A stretch of DNA of 64,000 nucleotides. Origin: Chthonomonas calidirosea. Its GTDB lineage: Bacteria; Armatimonadota; Fimbriimonadia; Fimbriimonadales; Fimbriimonadaceae. Below, piece by piece: positions 17,378 through 27,200 of this stretch; the first letter of the stretch is position 1; each line of letters begins with the position of its first letter. Under the pieces are notes generated by a model. The model was not told the origin of the DNA. It did no database searches and saw nothing but the letters and a program-made list of their open reading frames with translations. Made by a program: the position numbers and the translations under genes. The stretch is taken from positions 42,092-106,091 of the forward strand of contig CAMCWC010000013.1 of NCBI GenBank assembly GCA_945882415.1, read 5' to 3'.

Positions 17378-19453
17378 ATGATCACGCTACTTTGCGCTCT
17401 TCATGCTCACTCGATTGCGCAGATCAAAGTTTCCGGTCACTGGGAACCCGTACCGCTCGTGGCAGGGGAGTTTCGGAAGCCAGGACAGATTGGCGGAGAA
17501 GGAGCCCAGTGGCCGCGGAGCCTAGCGGTTGATCCCACGGGTAAGACGGTTATGCTCGGGATCGATGTCGGCGGTATCTACCGCTCGCTTGATGCGGGGA
17601 ATCGCTGGGAACCGGCAAATGTCGGCTACTCGCCGCGCGGTGCCGCCGCCATCGCCTTTGACCCCAACAATCCGCTCCGCGTGATTGCGATCGGGGGAAA
17701 CACCTCGCCGGGTGGGCACCACGGAATTTACTTGTCAACCAACCGCGGCGGATCTTGGCGCAACGTTCTGCCGATTTCTATGGCCGGGATCGGGGAAATC
17801 CGGGAACAACTGGCTTTTGACCCGACGAGTTATGCCGCCGGAGCGAGGAAGACCATGCGCGTCTTCTGGAGCCGCGTGAAAGGAGACACGGCGGGCTGGG
17901 GCAAGCCAGAAGAGCATCCCGCCATTTATCGCTCCGAGGACGGCGGCGACACCTGGCAAGAATTGCCGAATACCGCATCGCTCGGCGGGAGCATTTTGCG
18001 TTGCTTGCCCGAATCCGGCTGGCTCCTGGCCGGGAATTCAACCGGACTTTATGTCTCTAAAGACAAAGGAAAGAGCTTCGAGCAACTGACGAAAGACAAT
18101 GTGACTGGCCTCGACGTTTCACCGAAACAGTCAACTACGGTCTGGATTTCGACGCCGACGGAAGTGCTTCGCAGCGAGGACCGAGGGAAGACCTGGCGCC
18201 CATTGAATAGCCGCGAAATCTCCGCGACCGGCCACATCTTAAAGAACATTAAGGTCAGTCCGGTGAACCCAGATCGGATGGTGCTCTGGCGGGATCAGGA
18301 GCCTAATGCCTGGGATTGGCGGCGATACTACTCCGACGATGGCGGGCAGACTTGGCGACAATCGAAGATCGAAGTTCCCCAAGCTTTCCTGCCTTCGAAC
18401 ACGAGGCAGGGCATTTTTGCTTGGAGTCCAACGGACGAGAAGGTGCTCTTTAGCATCGGCGGCGATCTAGCCACCAAAAGCACCGACGGTGGCGCGACTT
18501 ACAAATGGTCAAACCAGGGCAACAACGGCGTGCTCGTTGGCGGAAAGTTCAGTTTCAACCATCAAAACCCCGACGTGATGTTCTTTGGCTCGCAGGACTA
18601 TAACGGGGCCATTACGAAAGATCGCGGCAAAACATGGACTTATTTGAACCCAAGCGGAAACGGCTGGGGCGGGTTCTGCTATGGCGGCTATGCCGCATCG
18701 GCGCAGACCTTGGTGGTCGGAAACGCGGGCGGCTGGGGTGCACCAAGGAAACTCAAAACCTCGTTTAACGGCGGAAAAACGTGGCAAGAACAACCGCACC
18801 AGTTTGATGGCGAAGACGCCTCCTTCGGAGATCCGCGCCGGCCAGAGGTCATATTTGCTTCCAATCTTCGAAGCGAAGACGGCGGAAAGACGTGGGCAAA
18901 GATGGACGGCTGCAGGGGCGTGATTACGGCTTCGGCTGGGCCCGACGGTCGGCTGTTCGGAATTCGGCGCGGGGCGAAGGCAGCCGTCGTTGTCTCGACG
19001 GATTCGGGAAAGACTTGGCGCGAGGTGGCTAGCTTCGAAGGTGAGATCCGGGATATTGCCTACGATCACGTGGGCGACCGGCTCTATGCGGTGCTGAACG
19101 AACTGCCGTATGTCCTTGTTAACGGGGCTTGGGTAGCACTGGATATCCCGAAAAATCAGTTTGGCTGGTACGACGTGCGCGGAATTGCGGTTGATCCGCG
19201 AAAGCCTGAGACGGTAGTGATCGCAAGCGCGGGCAACGTTCATGCGAGTTCAACGGCGGTGATGCTTTCGCGCGACTCGGGCAAAACGTGGACGAACTTG
19301 ACGCGCCAAAAGGCGATCGATCCAGATCGGCTCGACGAGAAGCAACTGGACGGAGGGCGCGAAGCGTTCTGCGTTCGGATCCACCCGAAAACAGGCGAGA
19401 TCTGGGTAGCGACGAGTTGTTACGGATTCTGGAAATGGGTTCCGAACGGATAA
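17378..19453 (+). CDS. Secreted Asp-box (BNR) repeat protein, sialidase/xyloglucanase-like propeller
   Basis: 691 residues with a short N-terminal signal (MITLLCALHAHSIA). At least ten Asp-box repeats of the S-x-D-x-G-x-T-W type are spread through the chain: SLDAGNRW, SEDGGDTW, SKDKGKSF, SEDRGKTW, SDDGGQTW, TKDRGKTW, SFNGGKTW, SEDGGKTW, STDSGKTW and SRDSGKTW. This predicts a beta-propeller, perhaps a double seven-blade as in GH74 enzymes. GH74/sialidase-like glycoside hydrolysis is possible, but catalytic residues cannot be assigned by eye. It sits 15 bases upstream of the GH4 gene, suggesting glycan use. Confidence 0.8.
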   Translation: MITLLCALHAHSIAQIKVSGHWEPVPLVAGEFRKPGQIGGEGAQWPRSLAVDPTGKTVMLGIDVGGIYRSLDAGNRWEPANVGYSPRGAAAIAFDPNNPLRVIAIGGNTSPGGHHGIYLSTNRGGSWRNVLPISMAGIGEIREQLAFDPTSYAAGARKTMRVFWSRVKGDTAGWGKPEEHPAIYRSEDGGDTWQELPNTASLGGSILRCLPESGWLLAGNSTGLYVSKDKGKSFEQLTKDNVTGLDVSPKQSTTVWISTPTEVLRSEDRGKTWRPLNSREISATGHILKNIKVSPVNPDRMVLWRDQEPNAWDWRRYYSDDGGQTWRQSKIEVPQAFLPSNTRQGIFAWSPTDEKVLFSIGGDLATKSTDGGATYKWSNQGNNGVLVGGKFSFNHQNPDVMFFGSQDYNGAITKDRGKTWTYLNPSGNGWGGFCYGGYAASAQTLVVGNAGGWGAPRKLKTSFNGGKTWQEQPHQFDGEDASFGDPRRPEVIFASNLRSEDGGKTWAKMDGCRGVITASAGPDGRLFGIRRGAKAAVVVSTDSGKTWREVASFEGEIRDIAYDHVGDRLYAVLNELPYVLVNGAWVALDIPKNQFGWYDVRGIAVDPRKPETVVIASAGNVHASSTAVMLSRDSGKTWTNLTRQKAIDPDRLDEKQLDGGREAFCVRIHPKTGEIWVATSCYGFWKWVPNG

Positions 19454-19468
19454 GATACGCGAAGACTT

Positions 19469-21010
19469 ATGAGTATCAAAGTAGCCGTCATTGGTGCCGG
19501 AAGCGTCGGGTTCACGCGGAACGTTTGCCGCGACATCTTGACCGTGCCGGAGTTGCAGGACACGCGGTTTCACTTCACTGATCTGAACCAGCACAACCTG
19601 GACATGGTCACGCAACTGGTCACGCGAGACTTTCAGTCGAGCAAAATGCCTGCGACGGTATCCAGCACGGTCGAGCGGCGCGAGGCGTTGGACGGCGCCG
19701 ATTACGTGCTTTCATTCGTGCGCGTCGGTGGGCTCGAAGCGTTCCAACACGATATCGATATTCCGCTCAAGTACGGAGTCGATCAGTGCGTTGGCGACAC
19801 CCTCGGCCCAGGTGGGATCATGTACGCCCAGCGCGGAATTCCGGTCCTGCTCGATTTCTGTAAGGACATCCGAGAAGTGGCTGCGTACGACTGCTTATTC
19901 TTGAATTACTCAAACCCGATGGCGATGCTCACTTGGGCATGTAACCAGTACGGTGGCGTGAACACCATCGGTCTTTGCCACGGGGTTCAAGGCGGGCATT
20001 CCCAGATATCTCGGGCCATCGAAGCTTGGGCGAAAGCTCACGAGCTGATTGGTCCGGAGGATAAGGTCACCAAGAAGGATGTCCACATCATCTGCGCGGG
20101 CATCAACCACCAGACTTGGTACATCCAAGTCCGTTGGCGCGGAATGGACATGGTTCCGCACCTGCTCGAAGCGTTTGAACTGGTCGAAGATTTTCGGAAG
20201 ACGGAAAAAGTCCGGATTGACGTTCTGCGGCGATTTGGCTACTACAGCACAGAATCGAACGGACACCTCAGCGAGTACCTGCCGTGGTACCGAAAGCGCG
20301 CTTCGGAGATCATGGATTGGATCGATCTCGGTTCATGGATCAACGGCGAGACAGGTGGCTATCTGAGAGTTTGCACCGAAGGACGACGCTGGTTCGAGCA
20401 CGACTTCCCGAACTGGATGACCGCCGATCCGCTGACCTTTGAACCCGAGAAGCGGGGAGAAGAGCACGCGAGCTACATCATTGAAGGGCTGGAAACCGGT
20501 CGGGTTTACCGGGGGCACTTTAATGTGGTTAACGACTCGATCATCGCGAACTTGCCTCCTGACTGCATTATCGAGGCGCCGGGGTACATCGACGCGAACG
20601 GCATTTCGATGCCTGAAGTCGGCGACTTGCCGCTTGGATGTGCGGCAGTTTGCAATGCATCGATTTCTGTCCAGCGGCTCGCCGTCGAAGCAGCGGTGAG
20701 CGGAGATGTCACGATGCTCAAGCAGGCGATGCTACTGGATCCGCTCACGGCGGCGGTTTGCAATCCGCCGGAAGTCTGGCAAATGGCGGACGAAATGCTC
20801 GTGGCGCTGGCCGAGTGGTTGCCGCAATACGAGGATGCAATTCCGGCGGCTCAAGAGCGATTGGCCAACTCCACGGTTCTGACCAAGGAGTATTCCGGTG
20901 CCGCGCGCATTCACACCAAGTCGGTCGAAGAGATGTCGGCGGCGAAGGAAGAGATGCGATCGGTGGTGGCGGAATCGGACAAGGCAAAGGAGCGACCGGC
21001 AGCCGTATGA
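19469..21010 (+). CDS. Family 4 glycoside hydrolase (alpha-galactosidase/glucosidase type)
   Basis: 513 residues. GH4 enzymes use NAD+ and Mn2+ to cleave glycosides by an oxidation-elimination route. Seen are the N-terminal Rossmann motif VIGAGSVGFTRNV, the DTLGPGGIMYAQRGIPVLL segment, the NYSNPMAMLTWAC asparagine region and the metal-ligand Cys and His in IGLCHGVQGGH and CAGINHQTWYI. The lack of a phosphate-binding signature and the LCHG form resemble alpha-galactosidases (MelA-like), but the substrate is not proven. Its stop overlaps the start of the histidine phosphatase (ATGA). Confidence 0.9.
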   Translation: MSIKVAVIGAGSVGFTRNVCRDILTVPELQDTRFHFTDLNQHNLDMVTQLVTRDFQSSKMPATVSSTVERREALDGADYVLSFVRVGGLEAFQHDIDIPLKYGVDQCVGDTLGPGGIMYAQRGIPVLLDFCKDIREVAAYDCLFLNYSNPMAMLTWACNQYGGVNTIGLCHGVQGGHSQISRAIEAWAKAHELIGPEDKVTKKDVHIICAGINHQTWYIQVRWRGMDMVPHLLEAFELVEDFRKTEKVRIDVLRRFGYYSTESNGHLSEYLPWYRKRASEIMDWIDLGSWINGETGGYLRVCTEGRRWFEHDFPNWMTADPLTFEPEKRGEEHASYIIEGLETGRVYRGHFNVVNDSIIANLPPDCIIEAPGYIDANGISMPEVGDLPLGCAAVCNASISVQRLAVEAAVSGDVTMLKQAMLLDPLTAAVCNPPEVWQMADEMLVALAEWLPQYEDAIPAAQERLANSTVLTKEYSGAARIHTKSVEEMSAAKEEMRSVVAESDKAKERPAAV

Positions 21011-21660
21011 TGCTTGCTCTTCTTGCTTCCGTGGCGCTTGCTCCGGCGGAGCAAACCAGCCTTCTGATCGTTCGCCATGGCGAGACCCTGGCCAACGCCA
21101 CCGGTCGTTACAACTCCAAGACGATCAACACGTTCTCCGAGAAGGGGAATGCCCAGGTCGCGCGATTGACGAAGGAACTTGGCAATCAGCGCTTCAACGC
21201 GATCATCGTAAGCCCTTCCGAGCGCGCGCTCCGGACGGTGGCTCCGTTCCTTAAAGCCACCGGCCAAAAGGCAACGGTCTGGCCAGAACTTTACGAATGC
21301 TGCACCGGGCGAAACAAGCGGATGGACGGCAACGGAAAGATTCGAATGGGCGCGGCGTTCGCGCTACCAAAGGACATTGCGCCGCTCTTTCGAATCGAAC
21401 CTGGCCATGAGAAGCTGATCGTGAGTCAGTCGTTCTCGGATGGCGTCATGCAGGTTCGTCAGGGCGCAAGGCGGCTGGCGACCGAGTTCGGTCCGAACTA
21501 CGGATCAGTCCTGATCGTTGGCCATTCCGGGGCGGGCGGAGTCCTTATGGAGATTCTCGAAGGAAAGACGACCTTCGGCAAAAAGCACCCCGAAAACGCG
21601 GTGCCTTATGCCTATGAATTGGTGAGTTCCTCGAAGTTTCAGTTTCGGCGCAAGTCGTAA
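21007..21660 (+). CDS. Exported histidine phosphatase family protein
   Basis: 217 residues from ATG 21007, translationally coupled to the GH4 gene by a 4-base overlap. The hydrophobic N-terminus (MLALLASVALAPAEQ) is a probable signal peptide. The catalytic RHG motif lies in LLIVRHGETLANATGRYN. The second histidine is in LIVGHSGAGG, and SPSERALRTVAPFL is the phosphate-pocket Arg segment. This is the phosphoglycerate mutase-like branch 1 fold, most often a phosphatase of small molecules. Export plus location with glycan genes suggests periplasmic sugar-phosphate hydrolysis, which is inference. Confidence 0.85.
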   Translation: MMLALLASVALAPAEQTSLLIVRHGETLANATGRYNSKTINTFSEKGNAQVARLTKELGNQRFNAIIVSPSERALRTVAPFLKATGQKATVWPELYECCTGRNKRMDGNGKIRMGAAFALPKDIAPLFRIEPGHEKLIVSQSFSDGVMQVRQGARRLATEFGPNYGSVLIVGHSGAGGVLMEILEGKTTFGKKHPENAVPYAYELVSSSKFQFRRKS

Positions 21661-21677
21661 GTAGCCAAGGGCGACGG

Positions 21678-21785
21678 CTAGCCTCCGCCGCAGCCGCCGC
21701 CACATCCACCACCGCAGCCTCCACCGCCACCGTCGCTGCCTCCGCCTCCTCCGCCATCGCTGCCGGAGGAGTCGCCGCCGCTGGA
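21678..21785. repeat. Low-complexity Gly/Ser/Asp-codon repeat inside the glycine-rich gene
   Basis: Short imperfect repeats of CCGCCGCC/CCACC type encoding the poly-Gly and GGGC repeats. It is coding, so length change in multiples of three would only alter the tail. Confidence 0.6.
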
Positions 21786-22559
21786 AGAACTATCGCTTGA
21801 GGAACTGTTCGAGTCGTAAGAGCCGCCATGGAATCCGCTCCAAAAGAACGGGGTGCTGGAGTCGTGGAAGCTGGTGCTATCGGAAGAAGAGTCTCCGAAG
21901 CGGTCGCGGTTTCTACGGATGTAGACCACAAGCATAACGACCAGGATCAGAATCAGCGCACCAAAAAGGATGAGCGTATTCGACGGGCCGATGGCGGCAA
22001 CCGCGGTTCCGCAACCGACAATGCCCAGGCTCGCAAAGAGTGCCATGGCCGCCAGCGAGAACCGCTTGCGGAAGTCAGCCTTTGGAATCAGCCAGTACTC
22101 GTTCGGAAACACCTTTTTCGCTTCGGCGGCCGGGCCAAAGCGCTCGGCCACACTCGGCCAAATATCACTCGGAGCCGAGGCGCCAAAGAAGGACTCGTAA
22201 GATTTCAGCGTTTCGAGATATCGTTCGTGGAAGTACGAAGCTTGTTGGCTACCGCCCGTTGTCGGATCGTGGTGGAGCGGTCGGGGAAGGACGTTTGCGC
22301 ACAAGTCGTCCCAGTAGCTGCGCGTGTAGGTCAGGTGGAGGTGCCAAGCTTCGTCAACTTGGACGGACGGGGTGCAAACGTGGCCAGACTCCATGCAGAG
22401 AAAGAGGAATTTCCGGTACTCCTGCAAAACGCGATCGGCGTACGCCACACTCCATCCGTTTTCTGCCGCGAGCCGTTTTGTGAATGAGAAAGGTTCCGAG
22501 CCAGTGCCGATATTAAAGGCTTCGAGTTGGTTCCAGAGAGCCAATTGAGTTTGGTTCAT
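21678..22559 (-). CDS. Glycine-rich membrane protein (TIGR04222/GRDP-like)
   Basis: 293 residues. The N-terminal part contains CTPSVQVDEAWHLHLTYT, like the VDxxWHxH motif of glycine-rich domain proteins. Two hydrophobic segments follow (about 173-192 and 196-214), then Ser/Asp-rich and Gly-rich tails ending in repeated GGGC units. This architecture matches the poorly understood TIGR04222-type membrane proteins. The DNA for the tail (21678-21785) is a GCC/ACC-rich simple repeat that could vary in length by slippage. The role is unknown. It is convergent with the histidine phosphatase and divergent from folC. Confidence 0.7.
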   Translation of the reverse strand: MNQTQLALWNQLEAFNIGTGSEPFSFTKRLAAENGWSVAYADRVLQEYRKFLFLCMESGHVCTPSVQVDEAWHLHLTYTRSYWDDLCANVLPRPLHHDPTTGGSQQASYFHERYLETLKSYESFFGASAPSDIWPSVAERFGPAAEAKKVFPNEYWLIPKADFRKRFSLAAMALFASLGIVGCGTAVAAIGPSNTLILFGALILILVVMLVVYIRRNRDRFGDSSSDSTSFHDSSTPFFWSGFHGGSYDSNSSSSDSSSSGGDSSGSDGGGGGGSDGGGGGCGGGCGGGCGGG

Positions 22560-22607
22560 GAGGTTGTCTCAACTAGAGAACGTGGGCAGGTTGCGAAAAG
22601 ATGCGAA

Positions 22608-23870
22608 ATGACATACGAACAGGCACTTAAGTACATTTCCAGTCTAGAAAGTCGGGGTTGGAAGCTCGGCATGGAACGCACGGCGGAGTTTGTGAACCGG
22701 CTGGGGCTGGTTCCGTTCCTGCGCGGACCGGAGCGGCCGAAGTACATCCACATCGCTGGAACGAATGGCAAGGGGTCTACAACCGCGTATGTTCAACACG
22801 CCGCTCATGCCGCAGGTTTAAGGACGGGAGCGTTCTTTAGTCCGTTTGTGGTTGATCCGCGAGAGCGAGTCCAGTTTGGCCTTGAGCTGATTCCGAAAGA
22901 CGAGTTCGCACGCATCACCACCTTGATAAAGGCGACCGTCGACGAAATGGATACCACGGAATTTGGCGGGGTGACGGAGTTTGAGCTCAAGACCGCAATC
23001 GGATTTTGGTACTGGCAAGAGCGGCAGTGCGAATTGGTGTCGCTCGAGGTCGGGCTGGGCGGGAGGCTCGATTCGACGAACGTCGTTGATCCGGCTTGCG
23101 CGATCATCGTTAGCATCGGGATGGATCATATGCACATTCTCGGGGACACGCTTGAACTCATCGCACGCGAGAAGGCTGGAATCATAAAACCTGGCCGTCC
23201 GTTAGTGCTGGGTGAAACTCCGCCAGAAGCCCGCGCCGCGATTCTTGAAGTTGCCCGAGAGAACAACGCGGAAGTTTGGGAGTTTGGACACGAAATCCGC
23301 TTAGAGGGAGAAACGTTGATGACTCCGGCGGGATCATACGGCCCGGTTCGACCTGGACTCTTCGGCGCGAAGCAGCCGCACAATGCGGCCCTTGCAATCG
23401 CGGCGCTCCAGTTAGCCGGAGTCCCGACCGCTGAAGAATTGCTCCACGGAATCTCCACTGCTTTTGCTCCGGGACGATTCCAGACCGCAACAGTAGAAGG
23501 GAAGACCGTGGTGTTTGATGGCGCGCACAACGTCGACTCGGCGCTGGTTCTGAGGCAATCGCTGGATCAGCGGTTCGGGGACCGCAAATACGCCCTCGTT
23601 ACCAGCATGCTCCGAGGTCACGAAGCGCAGCCGTTTTACAAGTCTTTTCTCGGGCCATGCACGCGAGCGGAAGTTGCGCCACTGGACAACCCTCGGGCGC
23701 GGTCGACCGAAGAAATTGCCGCCGAAGTTGCGGCGCTCGGAATCTCGGCGACGCCTCACGCAAGCCTAGAGCAGGCGATGGCAGCCGCTTTGGACGGACC
23801 GGAGGATTTGGTCGTCGTGACCGGCAGCTTCTATCTCGTGGGAGACGCAATCAGCCGGTTCGTGGCTTAG
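22608..23870 (+). CDS. folC: Folylpolyglutamate synthase/dihydrofolate synthase
   Basis: 420 residues from ATG 22608 (MTYEQALKYISSLESRG). The open frame extends to 22527, but the added residues are not conserved and overlap the divergent gene. It adds glutamates to folates with ATP. Visible are the FVNRLGLVPFLRGP lead-in, the P-loop HIAGTNGKGSTTAYV, the SPFVVDPRERVQ omega-loop, SLEVGLGGRLDSTNVVDP and IVSIGMDHMHILG with the metal-binding His. The C-terminal Mur-ligase-like DGAHNVDS is also present. Its stop overlaps the convergent small ORF by 4 bases. No clear Shine-Dalgarno. Confidence 0.95.
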   Translation: MTYEQALKYISSLESRGWKLGMERTAEFVNRLGLVPFLRGPERPKYIHIAGTNGKGSTTAYVQHAAHAAGLRTGAFFSPFVVDPRERVQFGLELIPKDEFARITTLIKATVDEMDTTEFGGVTEFELKTAIGFWYWQERQCELVSLEVGLGGRLDSTNVVDPACAIIVSIGMDHMHILGDTLELIAREKAGIIKPGRPLVLGETPPEARAAILEVARENNAEVWEFGHEIRLEGETLMTPAGSYGPVRPGLFGAKQPHNAALAIAALQLAGVPTAEELLHGISTAFAPGRFQTATVEGKTVVFDGAHNVDSALVLRQSLDQRFGDRKYALVTSMLRGHEAQPFYKSFLGPCTRAEVAPLDNPRARSTEEIAAEVAALGISATPHASLEQAMAAALDGPEDLVVVTGSFYLVGDAISRFVA

Positions 23871-24106
23871 CGATACATCGCGGTGATCACGATGTCTTTG
23901 ATCTCCGGCTTGGATTTCAGGACTTTAAAGATGATTTCGACCGCGCTCTTGACATCGGCATTGCTACTATGCCCGACGCCGAGGATGCCTTGAACCTGTA
24001 GGACGCCTCGGGTTAAGCGGAAATCCGCTCGGGAGATGTCTAGGCCGCGTCGACTAAACTCACTGCGGGCAAGTTTGAGCCCTCTGGTATCGCTTTCACT
24101 TCGCAT
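23867..24106 (-). CDS. Small protein, possibly BON-like; function unknown
   Basis: 79 residues, cytoplasmic by composition. The second half (DFRLTRGVLQVQGILGV, then KSAVEIIFKVLKSKPEIKDIVI) has the beta-strand/helix/strand order of a BON or secretin-like module. No confident family is recognised. Reading-frame quality and codon use look like the neighbours, and its stop overlaps folC by 4 bases in convergent orientation. The nearest upstream gene on this strand is hppA, separated by a strong hairpin, so it is probably transcribed on its own. Confidence 0.55.
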   Translation of the reverse strand: MRSESDTRGLKLARSEFSRRGLDISRADFRLTRGVLQVQGILGVGHSSNADVKSAVEIIFKVLKSKPEIKDIVITAMYR

Positions 24107-24144
24107 GGGAGCTCACAAGGCCAGTTAATCACTCCGCCTAAACA

Positions 24145-24184
24145 GAAACTTCGCGCTGGGCATAATGGCCCAGCGCGAAGTTTC
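24145..24184 (-). terminator. Perfect 17-bp hairpin after hppA
   Basis: Arms 24145-24161 and 24168-24184 are exact complements (GAAACTTCGCGCTGGGC), with a 6-base loop. It lies 35 bases past the hppA stop on the minus strand. The following sequence is TGTTTAGG, only a weak T-run. It is a very stable 3'-end structure. Confidence 0.75.
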
Positions 24185-24218
24185 AGGAGTGGTAAGCGAT
24201 AACGGTGCTTATTTGTCG

Positions 24219-27200
24219 TTAATTTTCAGATTTTCCTACATTATTGAGATCATCCGCGAATGATCCCTTCTTTGTGGAATACACGGCATAGCCTAGAGCG
24301 GCGACGCAGACGACGGTGACAGCGATTCTCACCGTGTTCTCCAGTGGCATGGTGACGACACCAGCGAGCAGGAGCGCCACAAGGTTCATGACCTTGATGA
24401 GCGGGTTGAGCGCTGGACCAGCGGTGTCCTTGAACGGATCTCCCACGGTGTCACAGATGACCGATGCCTTGTGGTTCTCGGATCCCTTTCCGCCGAACTG
24501 ACCGTCTTCGATGAGCTTCTTAGCGTTGTCCCACATTCCGCCTGCGTTCGCAAGAAGAACGGCCATCAACTGTCCGGAGACGATGGCACCGGCAAGGAAT
24601 CCGCCCAACGCCTGAGCACCAACCAGATTGAACATCTGGCCGTTGATCTCGGTTGGTTCCTTTCCGATACTGAATCCAAAGCCGACGGCAATGGGGAGGG
24701 CGATCGCGAGAATTCCGGGTCCTAGGAGTTCCTTCTGCGCCGAGGCGGTGACGATGTCAACGCAGCGGGCATAGTCCGGCTTGTCGGCGCCGGTCATGAT
24801 GCCGGGCTTCTCGCGGAACTGGCGTCGGACTTCGTTGATGAGCTGGAAGGACGAGCGTCCGACCGCATTGATCGCGAAAGCCGAGAACAGGAACGGCGCG
24901 GCTCCACCGATCAAGAGACCGAGGAAGATTTCCGGCACGTCAAGCTTCAATCCGATAGTCGCCAAATTGGCTTCCGTTCGGTAGCTGTTGAAGAGCGCAA
25001 TCGAAGCAACGACGGCGGTAGCAATCGCAAAGCCCTTTGTGAGAGCTTTGGTGGTGTTACCAGCGGCGTCGAGTCGGGATACAGCCTGCATACCGGCTGG
25101 GCTTTCTTTGCCTTCGCCGCTCATTTCGAACACGCCTTGCGCGTTGTCCGAAATCGGGCCGAAGGTGTCCATGGCAAGGACATATCCCGTTGTGCTGAGC
25201 AGGCCGAGGCCAACCAGCGCGATACCGAACATCGCCATTTCGTAGCCGCCATACAGCGCGGCAGGGAAGATGAACATCGGGCAGAGGAGCGCGATCACGA
25301 GGACCAGCGTCATAAATGCACCGGATTCGCATGCATAGGCAAAGCCCTGAATGATCATCGGTGCGGCACCGCCGCTCGAGACGCCGGCGACCTCCTGGGT
25401 TGGCTTCTTGCCGGTGCTGACGTAGTACTCGGTGACCTTTTCGATGACGAGAGCCAGGATCAGACCAACGGCGAACGCGATCACGAAGAGGAACCAGGGA
25501 ACCTGGTAGCTCTGCACAACCGCAAGCTCAACGTTCTCCAACGGCGGAGAAGCCATCGGCATTCCGGCCATCGGTTGCTGGCTGGCTTCCATCGTCTTCA
25601 CATCGGTTGGGAAGAACGTGGTGGCTCCAGCGCGCAGAGTCTGCGGCCGATCAACTTCGGAAGGCACGCCGAGTGCGAGCTTGCCTTGGTTGTTGGCATA
25701 CAGCTCGACCGGGACGGTTTTGAGGTCGTCGATGCTGGCTTTGAGGCCTTGCTGCTTGATCTGCGCTCGCTGATCGGTGATCTGCTTCTCGATTTCACCT
25801 TTCTTGACCGGACCAACCCATTGGATCTGGTCGATGTCTCGAGCCGGGGAGCCTGGCTGGCCGTTCGCGCCGGGCTGGGCGGGAAGGTTCGCTTTGATCT
25901 GGAGCTTCTTCAGTACGAGCTGATCGTCTCCCTTGCCAAGGAAGAATGCCGCGACGGTGGTGAACGGCGTGGTGCTGTTCGTCTGCGGATTCATCGGCGT
26001 CGGAACGGCGAATTTCAGCTGCGGAATGCTGGCGTCATCTGGGTTGGTGACGCGGGTGTAGCCTTCGAAGGCTGGCACGGTCATGTCGGCGAGCTTCACG
26101 TTGAGCGCGCTCGTGATGACCATCTCGTCCGCTTCTTTGTAGCCCTTGGCAATTGCCTTTGGCGACTGGAGAATGTCGGCAGAAGTGATCTCGTACGGCA
26201 GAACCGGGGTGTCTTTGTCGGCGATGATCCGTGCGGTGACGGCTTGAGGAACTGCCTTAAGGGCGTCAGGAACCTTGGCCCGGTCGCCGTAAAGGTCAAA
26301 GATCGTGAGGTCTTTGAATGCTTTTTTGAGTTCCTTGGCCTTGGCGTCGGCGGCAGATCGGATCGCTTCCTTGTTGTAACTCTGAGCCGCGATCTCTTTT
26401 CGGAGATTCTGCAAGTACTTCGCTTCGTCGACTTCAAACTTTCGGACCGACACCAGTCGGCCGGTGCTCAGCGGCTTCTGGCCGCCGAGGAGGAAGAATG
26501 CAACTGCGCTCGTGCCAACGAGGCTGATGATGACTGCGGTGATGAAGCCCTTTCGGATTGGAATCAGCGGATCGAGGTCGAGGTTGTCGCTACCTTTGAC
26601 CCGGGCGATGCCGATGATGCTGCTGAGAATTCCAACGCCAGCTGCGATTAGGGCAAAGACAACGAGCTTCGTCCAGGTGTCGCGGTCGAAGACAGAAGAC
26701 GTAGCAGCGGCCAAGACGATGGCCGAGATAAGCGTGACTTCGTACGACTCGAAGACGTCTGCGGCCATACCGGCACAGTCGCCCACGTTGTCGCCGACGT
26801 TATCGGCGATTACGGCCGGGTTTCGTGGGTCGTCTTCGGGAATTCCTGCTTCGACCTTTCCAACCAGGTCGGCGCCTACGTCAGCAGCCTTTGTGAAGAT
26901 GCCGCCGCCAACGCGCATGAAGAGCGCAGCGAGGGAGCCACCAAAGCCGAAGCCAACGAGGTACTTGACGGCTTGTTCGCCGCCGAAAATGAGGATGAGC
27001 GTCGCGCCGATGAGGCCTATTCCGACGGTAACGAGTCCGGCGACCGCGCCGCTTCGGAAAGCGATTTCAAGCGACTTTTTGTAGGAGCTCAGCGCGGCAA
27101 AAGCAACGCGCATGTTTGCGTTGACTGCCATCACCATGCCGGTGTAACCCGCGGCGTAGGAGCCGAGGAGACCAGCGGCAAAGCAAAGGGCGACTCCGCC

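Noticed and set aside
25137..26651. 504-codon open frame on the plus strand
   Set aside because: Antisense to hppA, including its inserted domain; composition is typical of a shadow frame.
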